In this document: positions 24,663 to 33,352 of the stretch, in pieces | How the letters are laid out: each line of letters begins with the position of its first letter | How positions within the stretch are numbered: position 1 is the stretch's first letter | NCBI GenBank assembly: GCA_038116745.1 | Contig: JAYODW010000032.1 | Span: forward strand, 1 to 62,381 | DNA length: 62,381 bases | Direction: 5' to 3' | DNA from: JAYODW01 sp038116745 | Lineage (GTDB): Bacteria; Pseudomonadota; Gammaproteobacteria; Ga0077536 | The notes under the pieces: model-generated | The model's database searches: none | Seen by the model: only the letters and a program-made list of their open reading frames with translations | Told to the model about the DNA's origin: nothing | Made by a program: the position numbers and the translations under genes

Positions 24663-25760
24663 ATGATCCAGATCGGACTGACGCAGATCGCGCAGAGTTT
24701 CGGCTACGACAACATCAGCGACGCCCAGGTCTACGAGGAGGAGGTCGCGAGCGCGCTGCTTGCTGACGAACTCGGCTACGACCTGGTAAGCATGGTCGAG
24801 CATCATTTCGAGGATTACGCGCTCTGCCCCGACAACTTTGTCTACCTGGCGCACATCGCCGCACTGACGCGCCGCATCAAGCTCATGACCGGTGCCGTCA
24901 TCGTGCCGTGGAACACCCAGCCGCTGCGCGTCGCGGAAAAAGCGGCGCTGCTCGATCACCTGAGCGGCGGGCGACTCATTTTCGGCCTCGGGCGCGGACT
25001 CTCACGCCGCGAATACGGGCAGTTCGGTATCGCCATGGACGAAGCGCGCGAGCGTTTTGACGAAGCGACCCCGCTGATCCTCGAAGCCCTGGAACGCGGC
25101 GTCATGCCCGCACACCAGGGTCGCTTCTTCTCGCAGCCGGAGGCCGCGCTGCGTCCGCGCCCGAAGCGCAGCTTCAAAGACCGCTCCGCCCAGGTCGCGA
25201 TGTCCGGCGACTCCGTCATCGAAGCCGCGCGGCATGGCCTGAAAATGATGCAGTTCGCTTACAAGCCGGTGGAGGTACACGCGCAGGAAGTCGCCACCTA
25301 CGCGGAGCACTACCGTCAATGGCACCAGGCTGCACCGCCGGTGCCGTTTTTTGTCGACTTCTGCGTGTGCGACAGCAATGCCGATCGCGCGGCGGAAAAC
25401 GCCGACCGCTACGTCCGTCGCTACCTGCTCAGTCTCATGCATCACTACGAAATGATGGGCGACCATTTCGCCGACGTGAAAGGCTACGAGGAATACGGCG
25501 AAGGCGCCCGTGCGCTGAAGGATGCAGGCATGGAAGCGATCGCAGACGACTACCTGGCCGGACAGACCTGGGGCACACCGCAGCAGATCCTGGACAAGAT
25601 CCACGCGCGACGGGATGTACTGGGGCCTTACGACATCCTGCTCTGCATGCGCTTTGCGGGCATGCCCTACGAGGTGCTCGAACGCTCGCTCAGGACCTTT
25701 GCCGCTGAGGTCATGCCCGAGCTGAGGGCGCTGGAAAGCGCCGAGACCATCGCCGCCTGA
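24663..25760 (+). CDS. LLM-class flavin-dependent oxidoreductase (luciferase-like), copy 1
   Basis: The 365-residue TIM-barrel protein of the bacterial luciferase family has VEHHFEDYALCPDN, LTRRIKLMTGAVIVPW, GGRLIFGLGRGLSRREYGQFG and the C-terminal dimer region. It would use reduced FMN supplied by a separate reductase to oxygenate a substrate such as a ketone or aldehyde. The 45744-46829 product is clearly a paralogue, colinear over its length with one residue missing in the WNTQPLRV loop. GGAGG lies 6 bases before the ATG. The gene is convergent (21 bp) with the FAD monooxygenase operon. Confidence 0.9.
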   Translation: MIQIGLTQIAQSFGYDNISDAQVYEEEVASALLADELGYDLVSMVEHHFEDYALCPDNFVYLAHIAALTRRIKLMTGAVIVPWNTQPLRVAEKAALLDHLSGGRLIFGLGRGLSRREYGQFGIAMDEARERFDEATPLILEALERGVMPAHQGRFFSQPEAALRPRPKRSFKDRSAQVAMSGDSVIEAARHGLKMMQFAYKPVEVHAQEVATYAEHYRQWHQAAPPVPFFVDFCVCDSNADRAAENADRYVRRYLLSLMHHYEMMGDHFADVKGYEEYGEGARALKDAGMEAIADDYLAGQTWGTPQQILDKIHARRDVLGPYDILLCMRFAGMPYEVLERSLRTFAAEVMPELRALESAETIAA

Positions 25761-25781
25761 GCCGCCAAAGCGTCTGTCGCC

Positions 25782-27548
25782 TCAGGTCTCGGCCAGCGGA
25801 CGCGCGAGGATCTGCTCAAGCGCATCGCTGAGCACAGCCTGCGGGTTCGCCACAGCGTCCGCACTGCGCCAGGCGACGTGGTTATCAGGGCGCACCAGCA
25901 AAGCGCCCCGGGGGCCGCTACCGGATAGGGTCTCCCAGACCGCGTCGGTGGCGGCTTCATCGACAGACGCGGTGATGAGAGGAATGTCTGACGCGGCCGA
26001 CAGCGCAGTCGCCGCATCGCGCCAGGCACCGCCGTCCGGACCGGTCACGAGCACGAAGCGCCCTGCCTGTCCTGCCCAGTCCAGAGTGGAGTGCCGTGTC
26101 CCGTTCGAACCCACCCAGTGATGCGGCAGACGGTGCCCCGGTCGCGCCTCCGGGTGGTAGTGATGCCCCATCGGATCCGGCTCCCTGCGCGCCGACCCGT
26201 CGGCAACCAGCGCGCCACTGTCGTAAGCAAACCCGATCTCGAGACCGTGCGCCTGAAACTCCGTGCGCTGAGTCTCGAACACCTCGGCTGCACGCGCGCG
26301 TCGTGTCGCGCCCATCGGCGTATCGGCAAAATAGGCATCAAAAGTGGCGCGACGCAGTTCCGGCGTCTGCAGCGGCGAGAAGCCCATGCCGGCATCCAGC
26401 ACGGCGTGGTTCATAGCCGTGAACAGCGCCCAGTCCACGTTGCGTCTTCCGATCGGCTGTCGCTCCAGTTCGTAGCTGTCCAGCAGACCCTCGCCGGCCT
26501 CGCCACGACACACCAGCGCCAGCTTCCACGCCAGATTGTGCGCGTCCTGGATCGCGGTGTTCAGGCCAAGTCCAGTCGTAGGGGGATGACGGTGGGCGGC
26601 ATCGCCGGCGAGAAACACCCGACCGACCCGGTAGCGCTCTGCCAGTACTGCCTCAAGCATCCAGTTACTGACCTTGTGCACCTTGAGCTCGAGCTCCGGC
26701 AGCTTGAGCAGCTCGCGCAGCCGGGGAATGACCATCTCCTCGTCAAAGGTATCGGGATCGTCCGGCGCAAAGCTGAAGTGAATGATCCATTCTTCGCTTT
26801 CCGGACCCCAGGTAGGCCCCATCGGCACCATCGCACCGCTGCCGAAGACCCCACTCTGATCCGGATTGATAAACCAGGTGATGAGGCAGGCGGGATCCCA
26901 CCAGGCCGATAGATCGGCTGTGACATGGGACGACACCACGCGGCTGATCCCGGTCAGCCCGTGCATGGGCACGCCGAGCAGTTCGCCCACGGTCTTGCCA
27001 CCATCAGCGCCGATCACATAACGCGCGCGGACGGTCAGATCGCGCCCCGCCTTGAGGTCGCGCACTGTCGCCGTGACGCCATCGTCGTCCTGCGTTAACG
27101 CAGTCAGCTCATGGCTGAAGCGCACCTGCCCCGGGGCCCGCGCCTCGGCCTGCGCTTTGAGCAATGGTTCCAGCCGGATCTGCGGGTAATTGCTCGACGA
27201 ACAGGGACTGTCGGCGCGATAGCTGTCCTGCAGCGCACCGCCGCCGAAGGCATCGATTTCGTAGAAGGTCAGAGCATCCAGCGGCCCGTCGCCGCCGAGC
27301 GAGGTCCGCCAGCGTACCTTGGCCATTTTTTCCGGCGGGGTGCCCACCGCGTAGATCGCATCCGCCACGCCGTGCTGGCGGAAGACCTCCATCGTGCGCT
27401 GGTTGAGATAGTGCGCCTTGGGCAGAATGGAGGTGCTCTCATGCCGTTCCACCAGCAGGTGTTCAACGCCCATGTCCGACAGCAGGATCGAGCTGGTCAG
27501 ACCACAGCCGCCACCGCCAACAACGAGTACCGGCACCTCCAGGTCCAT
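25782..27548 (-). CDS. FAD-dependent aromatic-ring-type monooxygenase (PheA/TfdB/MhpA class)
   Basis: The 588-residue protein has the N-terminal dinucleotide motif VVGGGGCGLTSSILLSDMG, the middle DG motif GADGGKTVGELLG, and the FAD-binding GD motif FLAGDAAHRHPPTTGLGLN near residue 300. A C-terminal thioredoxin-like domain (about 450-588, FVLVTGPDGG) is typical of phenol-hydroxylase-like enzymes. It would hydroxylate an aromatic or enolic ring using NAD(P)H and O2. It is the last gene of a minus-strand series (nitroreductase, PhyH, VOC, this gene), consistent with a pathway where the VOC protein acts on the hydroxylated product. GGGAGG lies 5 bases before the ATG. Confidence 0.88.
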   Translation of the reverse strand: MDLEVPVLVVGGGGCGLTSSILLSDMGVEHLLVERHESTSILPKAHYLNQRTMEVFRQHGVADAIYAVGTPPEKMAKVRWRTSLGGDGPLDALTFYEIDAFGGGALQDSYRADSPCSSSNYPQIRLEPLLKAQAEARAPGQVRFSHELTALTQDDDGVTATVRDLKAGRDLTVRARYVIGADGGKTVGELLGVPMHGLTGISRVVSSHVTADLSAWWDPACLITWFINPDQSGVFGSGAMVPMGPTWGPESEEWIIHFSFAPDDPDTFDEEMVIPRLRELLKLPELELKVHKVSNWMLEAVLAERYRVGRVFLAGDAAHRHPPTTGLGLNTAIQDAHNLAWKLALVCRGEAGEGLLDSYELERQPIGRRNVDWALFTAMNHAVLDAGMGFSPLQTPELRRATFDAYFADTPMGATRRARAAEVFETQRTEFQAHGLEIGFAYDSGALVADGSARREPDPMGHHYHPEARPGHRLPHHWVGSNGTRHSTLDWAGQAGRFVLVTGPDGGAWRDAATALSAASDIPLITASVDEAATDAVWETLSGSGPRGALLVRPDNHVAWRSADAVANPQAVLSDALEQILARPLAET

Positions 27549-27601
27549 CTAAACCTCCCCCGCGGACCATGCCCGCTCTGTTCCTGAAATTACGGCCGCG
27601 C

Positions 27602-28177
27602 TCAGGGCTGCGCGAAAAGCTCCATGGCGTGCGGCTGCGGCGGTCCGGCCAGTGCCCAGGCCCGCGTGGCCAGGGTTGTGGGCGGGACGCCGTCGCGGAA
27701 AGCCTGCAGCATCAGCGCCGGGTCATAGACCGGGCCTATCGGGTCGGCCGCGAACTCCGGCCCGCGCATGTAGGCGTTCGCCTCTTCGGCGCTGGCGAAG
27801 TTATCGATCTGCATCTCGACAAACTGACCGTCGGGGTCCCGGTAGTACAGCGAAGTCGTCACCCCGTGCTGGATCGGCACACGCGGCTCAATGCCCCGCG
27901 CGCTCAGCATGGCGTAACGTTCGAGCAGCGCTTCAAGATTAGGAAACGTGTACGCGGTGTGCATCAGCCCGACGCTGTTCGGCGGACGCTCTGCGAACCC
28001 GCCTTCCGGCGCGCTGAGCAACGCGAGACGATGATGCTCCTCGTCAAAGGTGACGAAACACAGCGCCTCGTTTTCATACACCACATGCGCGTCCAGCACG
28101 GTGCAGTACCAGTCGCGCATCTCCACCATGCGGTTTGTCATGAGCACGAAATGCGCAAATTTGGGTTTGATTGCCAT
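27602..28177 (-). CDS. VOC-superfamily protein, extradiol-dioxygenase-like
   Basis: The 191-residue glyoxalase/extradiol fold has candidate metal ligands at the expected places: His in KFAHFVLMTN at the start of module one, His in GLMHTAYTF, and Glu in GQFVEMQIDNF. These form a 2-His-1-carboxylate set as in one-domain extradiol dioxygenases. Ring cleavage of a catechol-like compound made by the adjacent flavin monooxygenase is plausible. The protein is short for a full two-domain extradiol enzyme, so another VOC activity is possible. AAGGAG lies 8 bases before the ATG; the FAD monooxygenase gene follows 53 bp downstream. Confidence 0.82.
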   Translation of the reverse strand: MAIKPKFAHFVLMTNRMVEMRDWYCTVLDAHVVYENEALCFVTFDEEHHRLALLSAPEGGFAERPPNSVGLMHTAYTFPNLEALLERYAMLSARGIEPRVPIQHGVTTSLYYRDPDGQFVEMQIDNFASAEEANAYMRGPEFAADPIGPVYDPALMLQAFRDGVPPTTLATRAWALAGPPQPHAMELFAQP

Positions 28178-28229
28178 CGGTCTGACTCCTTCTCGTTACG
28201 CCTGCCCGTTCCCGGGCAACGCTCCTACA

Positions 28230-29084
28230 TCATGCCGGCTGCGGCCGCAGGCAGGGAAAATCCGGGTGGCGAAACGGTGCGCCGTCTGGCTCCAGCGCCA
28301 TTTTCTTCAGCGGATGCCGCCCGCCATCCGCGTGCTTCAAGCCATCGACATTCGCCATGCCGTCATGCGGCCGGGCCGCGCAGGTCGCATCCGCACCGAA
28401 GAAGCGCAGCGACAGGGTACGACGCCGCTGCCCTGCTTTCGTGGCCGCGCCGCCATGCAGCGCCGCCGGGTGGAATAAGACCACATCGCCCGGTGACACG
28501 GTCCAGGAAACAATATCGAACGCTTCCGGATCAGCATCGATATCCGGCAGGGGTGGCCAGTCGGCGCTCTCAAACAAGTTGGCGCTGACGTCATCCGGAT
28601 TGAAGGCGCTCGGGTTGTACAACGGACCGCGATGCGAACCGCGCACGAATTCCAGCGAATCGGCCGCAGCAACGGGGTCGAGATTGATCCACATCACCAC
28701 CAGGTCATCACCCGCCGCAGGCAGGTAGGGCAGATCCTGATGCCACGGCGTGCGCCGGGTGTCCGCGCCTTCCTTGAGCCAGATCTGCTCGTACATGAGC
28801 CAGACCTCGTCGCTGCTGAACACCGCAGCGGCGAGATCGGGGATCGTGGTCTGTGTCAGCAGCTCGCGATAGGCCGGAAAGGCGTCCGGGTTGGCCTGGT
28901 CCTGATAGAAAGTCCCCGGCGTTCCGAGCAGTACCGCTCCCGCGCCGGGTCCCGGGTGTTCGAGCGTCCACTCAAAGCAGCGCTGCGCGAGTTCGAGCGT
29001 GGCCCGGTCAAGCGCCGCGGGCAGAAACAGCACGCCGTCGTCGAGATAGCGCTCGCGCATGCCCAGCGTATGCAGCGGATTCAC
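28230..29084 (-). CDS. Phytanoyl-CoA dioxygenase (PhyH)-family oxygenase
   Basis: The GTG at 29084 gives 284 residues. The Fe(II) site is visible as TPWHQDLPYL (HxD) near residue 133 and FHPAALHGG (distal His) with RRRTLSLRF supplying the 2-oxoglutarate Arg. The family hydroxylates lipids, alkyl acids and natural products. The frame extends to 29168, but that would overlap the upstream nitroreductase gene by 70 bp with unrelated residues; an ATG at 29060 is another option. It is the second gene of the minus-strand group, 13 bp after the nitroreductase stop. Confidence 0.83.
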   Translation of the reverse strand: MNPLHTLGMRERYLDDGVLFLPAALDRATLELAQRCFEWTLEHPGPGAGAVLLGTPGTFYQDQANPDAFPAYRELLTQTTIPDLAAAVFSSDEVWLMYEQIWLKEGADTRRTPWHQDLPYLPAAGDDLVVMWINLDPVAAADSLEFVRGSHRGPLYNPSAFNPDDVSANLFESADWPPLPDIDADPEAFDIVSWTVSPGDVVLFHPAALHGGAATKAGQRRRTLSLRFFGADATCAARPHDGMANVDGLKHADGGRHPLKKMALEPDGAPFRHPDFPCLRPQPA

Positions 29085-29097
29085 CGCGCTGCCCCGT

Positions 29098-29796
29098 TCA
29101 GGCCCCGCCCCAGCGGTCCCAGTAGCACACCTCGTCGAGCGGCAGACGCTTGGCCGGATGCAGGTCACCGCCCTTTAGATAGGCGATCGGCAGCAGCGCC
29201 GCCTGGGTCACGTCCGGCGGGATCCCGAGCAGCGCTGAAATCTCCTGTTCGTAGATAAGGTGCAGGCTGGTCCAGGCTGCCGCGATGCGTCGCGCGCGCA
29301 GGGCCAGCATCAGCGACCACGCCGCCGGCAGGATGGAGCCGTACATCGAGGCCTGGGTGAAGACGTCCTCGTTTTCAAAGCGGCTCTCGATACACGGAAT
29401 GATCATCGCCGGCGCGCGGTGCATGTTCTCCATCAGATGCACCGAGGACTTGATCACGCCGTCGATCTGCTGGGTACGCAGGTCATCTGGCTCAAACTGC
29501 CGCGTTGCGCTGACGCCGGTGCGGGTCATCGCAGTTTCGTTCGCCAGGTAGCGGTCGGCCCCGCGCCGGTAGGCGTCGGCGATCCCGGCCTTGAGATCGG
29601 GATCGGTGACCACCATGAAACGCCACGTCTGGGTATTGGCCCCGGTCGGCGCCTGCAGCGCGATCTCGAGCGCCTCGTTGATGACCTCGCGCGGGATCTC
29701 ACGTTCGTAGTCGAGCCTGAGGCGCACGCTGCGCGTGGTCTTCAGCACGTGATCGACACTCGCCAGATCGACCGGAAAAATGTCCTGTCCTGCCAT
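29098..29796 (-). CDS. Nitroreductase-family flavoprotein
   Basis: The 232-residue FMN-binding fold has TTRSVRLRLDYEREIPREVINE at the N-terminus (phosphate-binding Arg/Ser), QAPTGANTQTWRFMVVTDP, the central helix ASMYGSILPAAWSLMLALRARRIAAAWTSL and the tail PIAYLKGGDL. Members reduce nitro groups, enones or flavins. In this cluster it may reduce an unsaturated intermediate or supply reduced flavin to the LLM enzyme. It is the first gene of the minus-strand group (29796 to 25782). A GGGGGA ribosome site lies just before the ATG. Confidence 0.86.
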   Translation of the reverse strand: MAGQDIFPVDLASVDHVLKTTRSVRLRLDYEREIPREVINEALEIALQAPTGANTQTWRFMVVTDPDLKAGIADAYRRGADRYLANETAMTRTGVSATRQFEPDDLRTQQIDGVIKSSVHLMENMHRAPAMIIPCIESRFENEDVFTQASMYGSILPAAWSLMLALRARRIAAAWTSLHLIYEQEISALLGIPPDVTQAALLPIAYLKGGDLHPAKRLPLDEVCYWDRWGGA

Positions 29797-29878
29797 GGTT
29801 GTTCCCCCTCAGGTTGACCTTGCTGCCTGTGCGTTCATTCAATCACAAGCAAGGCTCGACGGGGGTCGGCGACGGCGA

Positions 29879-30988
29879 TCAAAGACCAGATGACCCCAAC
29901 CGCACCGGTAGCCGCCGTGCCCCCCAGCGCCCGGGTTCCGCCGCGAACACACCGCCACAGCGCGTGCCGCAGTGACCGCAACAGCCATCCGGGCCGAGAC
30001 CCCAGTCCGTCAGCCGATACCAGTCGCGCCCGATGAGCCGCGTGCCGCAGGCGTGACAGAACGTGGAGCCGCCCTGCTCGTCGTGGACATTGCCGGTATA
30101 GGCGTAGCGCACACCGTTACCGCGCGCGATCGCAGCTGCCCTGGACAGCGTGGCAGCCGGCGTAGCCGGCACGTCGCGCATCTTCCAGTCCGGATGAAAC
30201 GCCGTGAAGTGCAGCGGTACCTCGGGTCCTAGATGCTCCACCACCCAGCGCGTCATGCGCTCGATCTCCGTACTGGAATCGTTGTGGCCGGGAATGAGCA
30301 GCGTCGTGATCTCGAGCCACACGTCCGTCTCGTGATGCAGGTATTCGAGCGTTTCCAGCACCGGGGCGAGGTGCGCTCCGGTCAGCTTCCAATAGAACGC
30401 CTCAGTGAACGCCTTCAGATCGACATTGGCCGCATCCATCGCCGCAAAGAACTCGCGGCGCGGGCCGGGCTCGATATAGCCTGCCGTCACCGCCACCGAG
30501 CGGATCCCCAACGCGCGGCAGGCTTCGGCAACCTCAATGGCGTACTCCAGGAAGATCACCGGATCGTTGTAGGTGCAAGCCACGCTGGCGCAGCCGAGCT
30601 GGCGCGCAGCCTGCGCGATGGTCGCTGCGCTGGCGCGATCGGTTAGGCGATCGAACTCGCGCGACTTGCTGATATCCCAGTTCTGACAGAACTTGCACGC
30701 CAGATTGCAGCCTGCCGTGCCGAAGGACAGCACCGGCGTGCCGGGTAGAAAATGGTTGAGCGGCTTTTTCTCGATCGGATCGACGCAGAAACCGCTCGAG
30801 CGGTTATGCGTGGTGAGTACGACAGCGCCGTCCTGATTACCGCGCACGAAGCACAGGCCGCGCTGGCCCGCGTGCAGGCGGCAGGCCCGCGGGCACAGAT
30901 CACACTGCACCCGCCCATCGTCGAGGGTATGCCAGTAGCGCGTTGCAACCGTGCTCGCGGGGTCAAAGACCTCCGGCGCGCGCATCAC
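29879..30988 (-). CDS. amrS: AmmeMemoRadiSam system radical SAM enzyme
   Basis: The 369-residue protein has the radical SAM cluster CNLACKFC (C94, C98, C101). N-terminal extra cysteines follow the family pattern CDLCPRACRL...GLCFVRG (C29, C32, C36, C46), and the C-terminal zinc-ribbon-like part has CHACG and CCGHCGTRCGG. TYNDPVIFLEYA and TTLLIPGHNDS are also family marks. It generates a 5'-deoxyadenosyl radical; the target of the AmmeMemoRadiSam system is not established as far as I know. The start is GTG at 30988 or the ATG next to it. The two partner genes are on the other strand at 32567-33914, beyond a serine hydrolase gene. Confidence 0.93.
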   Translation of the reverse strand: MMRAPEVFDPASTVATRYWHTLDDGRVQCDLCPRACRLHAGQRGLCFVRGNQDGAVVLTTHNRSSGFCVDPIEKKPLNHFLPGTPVLSFGTAGCNLACKFCQNWDISKSREFDRLTDRASAATIAQAARQLGCASVACTYNDPVIFLEYAIEVAEACRALGIRSVAVTAGYIEPGPRREFFAAMDAANVDLKAFTEAFYWKLTGAHLAPVLETLEYLHHETDVWLEITTLLIPGHNDSSTEIERMTRWVVEHLGPEVPLHFTAFHPDWKMRDVPATPAATLSRAAAIARGNGVRYAYTGNVHDEQGGSTFCHACGTRLIGRDWYRLTDWGLGPDGCCGHCGTRCGGVFAAEPGRWGARRLPVRLGSSGL

Positions 30989-31077
30989 TCCGCTGTTCGC
31001 TGGGTCAGACCGGAGATCAGCGACGGCGCGCTCACTGAAGGATTACGCCGCTTGCACCACACCCGGAATTGAAGCCC

Positions 31078-32325
31078 TCAGTCGTCAATCGCCTGGTAAA
31101 CCGCGGCGCGGAACGCGTTCTCAGGCAGGTCGAAACCGATCATGAACTGGGTCATAAGCACGCCGACCAGCTCTTCAACCGGGTCGACCCAGTAGTAGGT
31201 CTTCGCCGCACCGGACCAGCCGAATTCCCCGCCGCTCCCCGAAACGCCGATCTGGCCGACGTCCATCGCAACCCGTGAGCCGATGCCGAAGCCCCAGCCG
31301 GGCATTGGCGCGCCGCCGAGCTTGAACGGCAGCTGTGCCGCCGGAATGTGGTTGGTATGCATCAGTTCCAGGGTCTTGCGCCCGAGGATTGGACGGCCGT
31401 CCGGGGCGCGACCGTCGATCAGCATACTGGCGAAGGCAAGGTAGTCGCTGGCGCTCGAGAACAGCCCCAGTCCACCGCGCTGGAAGATTTCCGGCTGGTC
31501 GCTGGGATAGGTGTCCTGGACCTCACGGCGACCGGTGTTGCCCTGCAGGAAATGCCCGTACAGCTGCAGGAAGGTCATGTCCTTGGCCAGCAGGTCGGGA
31601 TGGCCGTACATCGCCGCCAGCCGCCCGCGATCCGCCTCGGCGACGCCGAAACCGGTGTCGCCCATCCCCAGCGGCCGGAACAGTCGCTCACGCAGGAAAT
31701 CGCCTACCGGCTGGTCCGCTATCACCTCGATCAGGTGCGCCGCGACGTCGATACCAAGCGAATAGTGCCAGTTGGTGCCGGGATGAAACGCGAGCGGGAT
31801 CTGCGCCAGCTCGCCGATCAGCGCTTCAAGCGTGCGTCCGGGGTTGTGCATCAGCTCGGCGCGCCGATAGTCCGCCCCGATGGGGTAATCCTCGAAAAAG
31901 TCGTAGGTGAGGCCGCAGCTGTGGGTCATGAGGTCGCGGACCTGCAGCGGGCGCAGCGGATTCTGATCAACCAGGCTGCCGTCGGCCTGCATGACCTGCG
32001 TTTTGGCAAAGGCGGGGATGAATTTTGCCACCGGGTCGACCAGCTGTACCCGCCCTTCCTCGTACAGGGTCATGAGCGCAGAGCAGACGATGGGCTTGGT
32101 CATGGAGTAGATGCGGAACAGCGTATCGGCCGCCATCGGCACATCAGCCTCGCGATCCTGCCAGCCAATCTGGGCGGCATGCACCAGGCGCCCGCGCCGC
32201 CACACCAGCGTGTTGAATCCGGCATAGTTCGAATGGTCGACATAGTGCTGCAGGGCGGGCCGGATGCGCTCCAGGCGTTCACTGTTCATGCCCACGTCTT
32301 CGGCGGTTTCCACGGTCATGCTCAC
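31078..32325 (-). CDS. Serine hydrolase, class C beta-lactamase/esterase family
   Basis: The protein has about 415 residues. The catalytic SxxK is SMTK in FRIYSMTKPI, the YxN-like Tyr is in WHYSLGIDV, and a C-terminal G-rich strand (GVSGSGGEFGWSGAAKTYYWVDP) is typical of the esterase branch. There is no signal peptide, so it is cytoplasmic and more likely an esterase or amidase than a beta-lactamase. For the start, AGGAG lies 7 bases before the GTG at 32325, 1 base before the ATG at 32331 and 13 before the ATG at 32319; I choose the GTG. It separates the radical SAM gene from the AmrB/AmrA genes. A second member lies at 48213. Confidence 0.88.
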   Translation of the reverse strand: MSMTVETAEDVGMNSERLERIRPALQHYVDHSNYAGFNTLVWRRGRLVHAAQIGWQDREADVPMAADTLFRIYSMTKPIVCSALMTLYEEGRVQLVDPVAKFIPAFAKTQVMQADGSLVDQNPLRPLQVRDLMTHSCGLTYDFFEDYPIGADYRRAELMHNPGRTLEALIGELAQIPLAFHPGTNWHYSLGIDVAAHLIEVIADQPVGDFLRERLFRPLGMGDTGFGVAEADRGRLAAMYGHPDLLAKDMTFLQLYGHFLQGNTGRREVQDTYPSDQPEIFQRGGLGLFSSASDYLAFASMLIDGRAPDGRPILGRKTLELMHTNHIPAAQLPFKLGGAPMPGWGFGIGSRVAMDVGQIGVSGSGGEFGWSGAAKTYYWVDPVEELVGVLMTQFMIGFDLPENAFRAAVYQAIDD

Positions 32326-32566
32326 CTTCATTCTCCTTTCAGATGCTCTGATAGAGGCCCACGCCGGGGTCCTTCGTTGCCGGCCGCGATAGCGCGCTGT
32401 AGGCGGCCTCCCGTTTCGATGATGCCATGTCCCCGCGCGGCGACGGAAGCCGCCCCGCGCCCCGGAAGCGGGATCAGAGCGCCTGTGCTGGTCGTCGGAC
32501 TGATCCGCTTGAAAACTGCTCCACGGGAGGCCATCGTGAGCGCGTCGAGTTGCGCGGAGCAGCATC

Positions 32567-33352
32567 ATGTTGAGCGAACGACCAGCGGCTGTGGCCGGCC
32601 TTTTCTACCCGGACGACCCCGTCGTTCTGCAGCGCACAGTCGACGCACTGCTCAGCGCGGTGATAGCCGAAGAGCCCGTTCCGCGCGCCATCATCGCGCC
32701 CCATGCTGGCTACGTGTATTCCGGCGCCGTCGCAGCGAGTGTCTATGCGACGCTGCGCGGCGCGCGCGGGCACTACACCCGCGTGCTGCTGCTCGGCCCG
32801 GCGCATCGCGTGGCCGTGCGGGGGCTCGCGCGCTCGAGCGCAGACCGGTTCGTGACACCGCTGGGTGCAATCGCGCTGGACCATGCAGCCATGGCCGATC
32901 TGGACGACCTGTCCCAGGTCACTACCAGCGATGCGGCACACGCGCAGGAACACAGTCTCGAAGTGCAGCTGCCTTTTCTGCAGGTCGCTCTGGGGTCGTT
33001 TACGCTGCTGCCGCTGGTTGTCGGCGAGGCCAGCCCGCAGGAGGTCAAAGCCGTGCTCGACCGCCTCTGGGACGACGCCGCGACGCTCATCGTGATCAGC
33101 ACCGATCTCAGCCACTTCCATGACTACCAGACCGCGCAGGCCTGCGACCAGCGCACCTCGGCGGCGATCGAGGCCTGCAACTGGCAGGCCCTCGGCTATG
33201 AGGATGCCTGCGGCCGCAATCCGCTGCGTGGCCTGCTGCTGCTAGCTGAAGAGCGCGGGCTCAGCGTCTCCGCGCGCGATCTGCGCAATTCCGGCGACAC
33301 CGCGGGCCCGCGCGACCGCGTAGTCGGCTACGGCGCTTATGTCGTCAACTGA
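32567..33352 (+). CDS. amrB: AmmeMemoRadiSam system protein B (Memo-like)
   Basis: The 261-residue protein is related to human MEMO1 and to ring-cleaving LigB-type dioxygenases. Metal-site residues are at the expected places: APHAGYVYSG (His), LLGPAHRV (His), AQEHSLEVQLPFL (His/Glu), VISTDLSHFHDY (Asp/His), and a conserved Cys in DACGRNPLRGLL. Memo proteins bind a redox metal; no reaction is assigned to the bacterial form. GGAG lies 7 bases before the ATG. The 3' end overlaps the AMMECR1 gene by 14 bp, so B and A are translationally coupled. Confidence 0.93.
   Translation: MLSERPAAVAGLFYPDDPVVLQRTVDALLSAVIAEEPVPRAIIAPHAGYVYSGAVAASVYATLRGARGHYTRVLLLGPAHRVAVRGLARSSADRFVTPLGAIALDHAAMADLDDLSQVTTSDAAHAQEHSLEVQLPFLQVALGSFTLLPLVVGEASPQEVKAVLDRLWDDAATLIVISTDLSHFHDYQTAQACDQRTSAAIEACNWQALGYEDACGRNPLRGLLLLAEERGLSVSARDLRNSGDTAGPRDRVVGYGAYVVN

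Noticed and set aside
32328..32534. 68-codon minus-strand frame between the serine hydrolase and Memo genes
   Set aside because: Composition resembles random GC-rich coding and there is no ribosome site or known family; the gap more likely holds divergent promoters.
31348..33123. Plus-strand open frame of 591 codons
   Set aside because: It runs antisense to the serine hydrolase and into the Memo gene in another frame; no coherent protein features.
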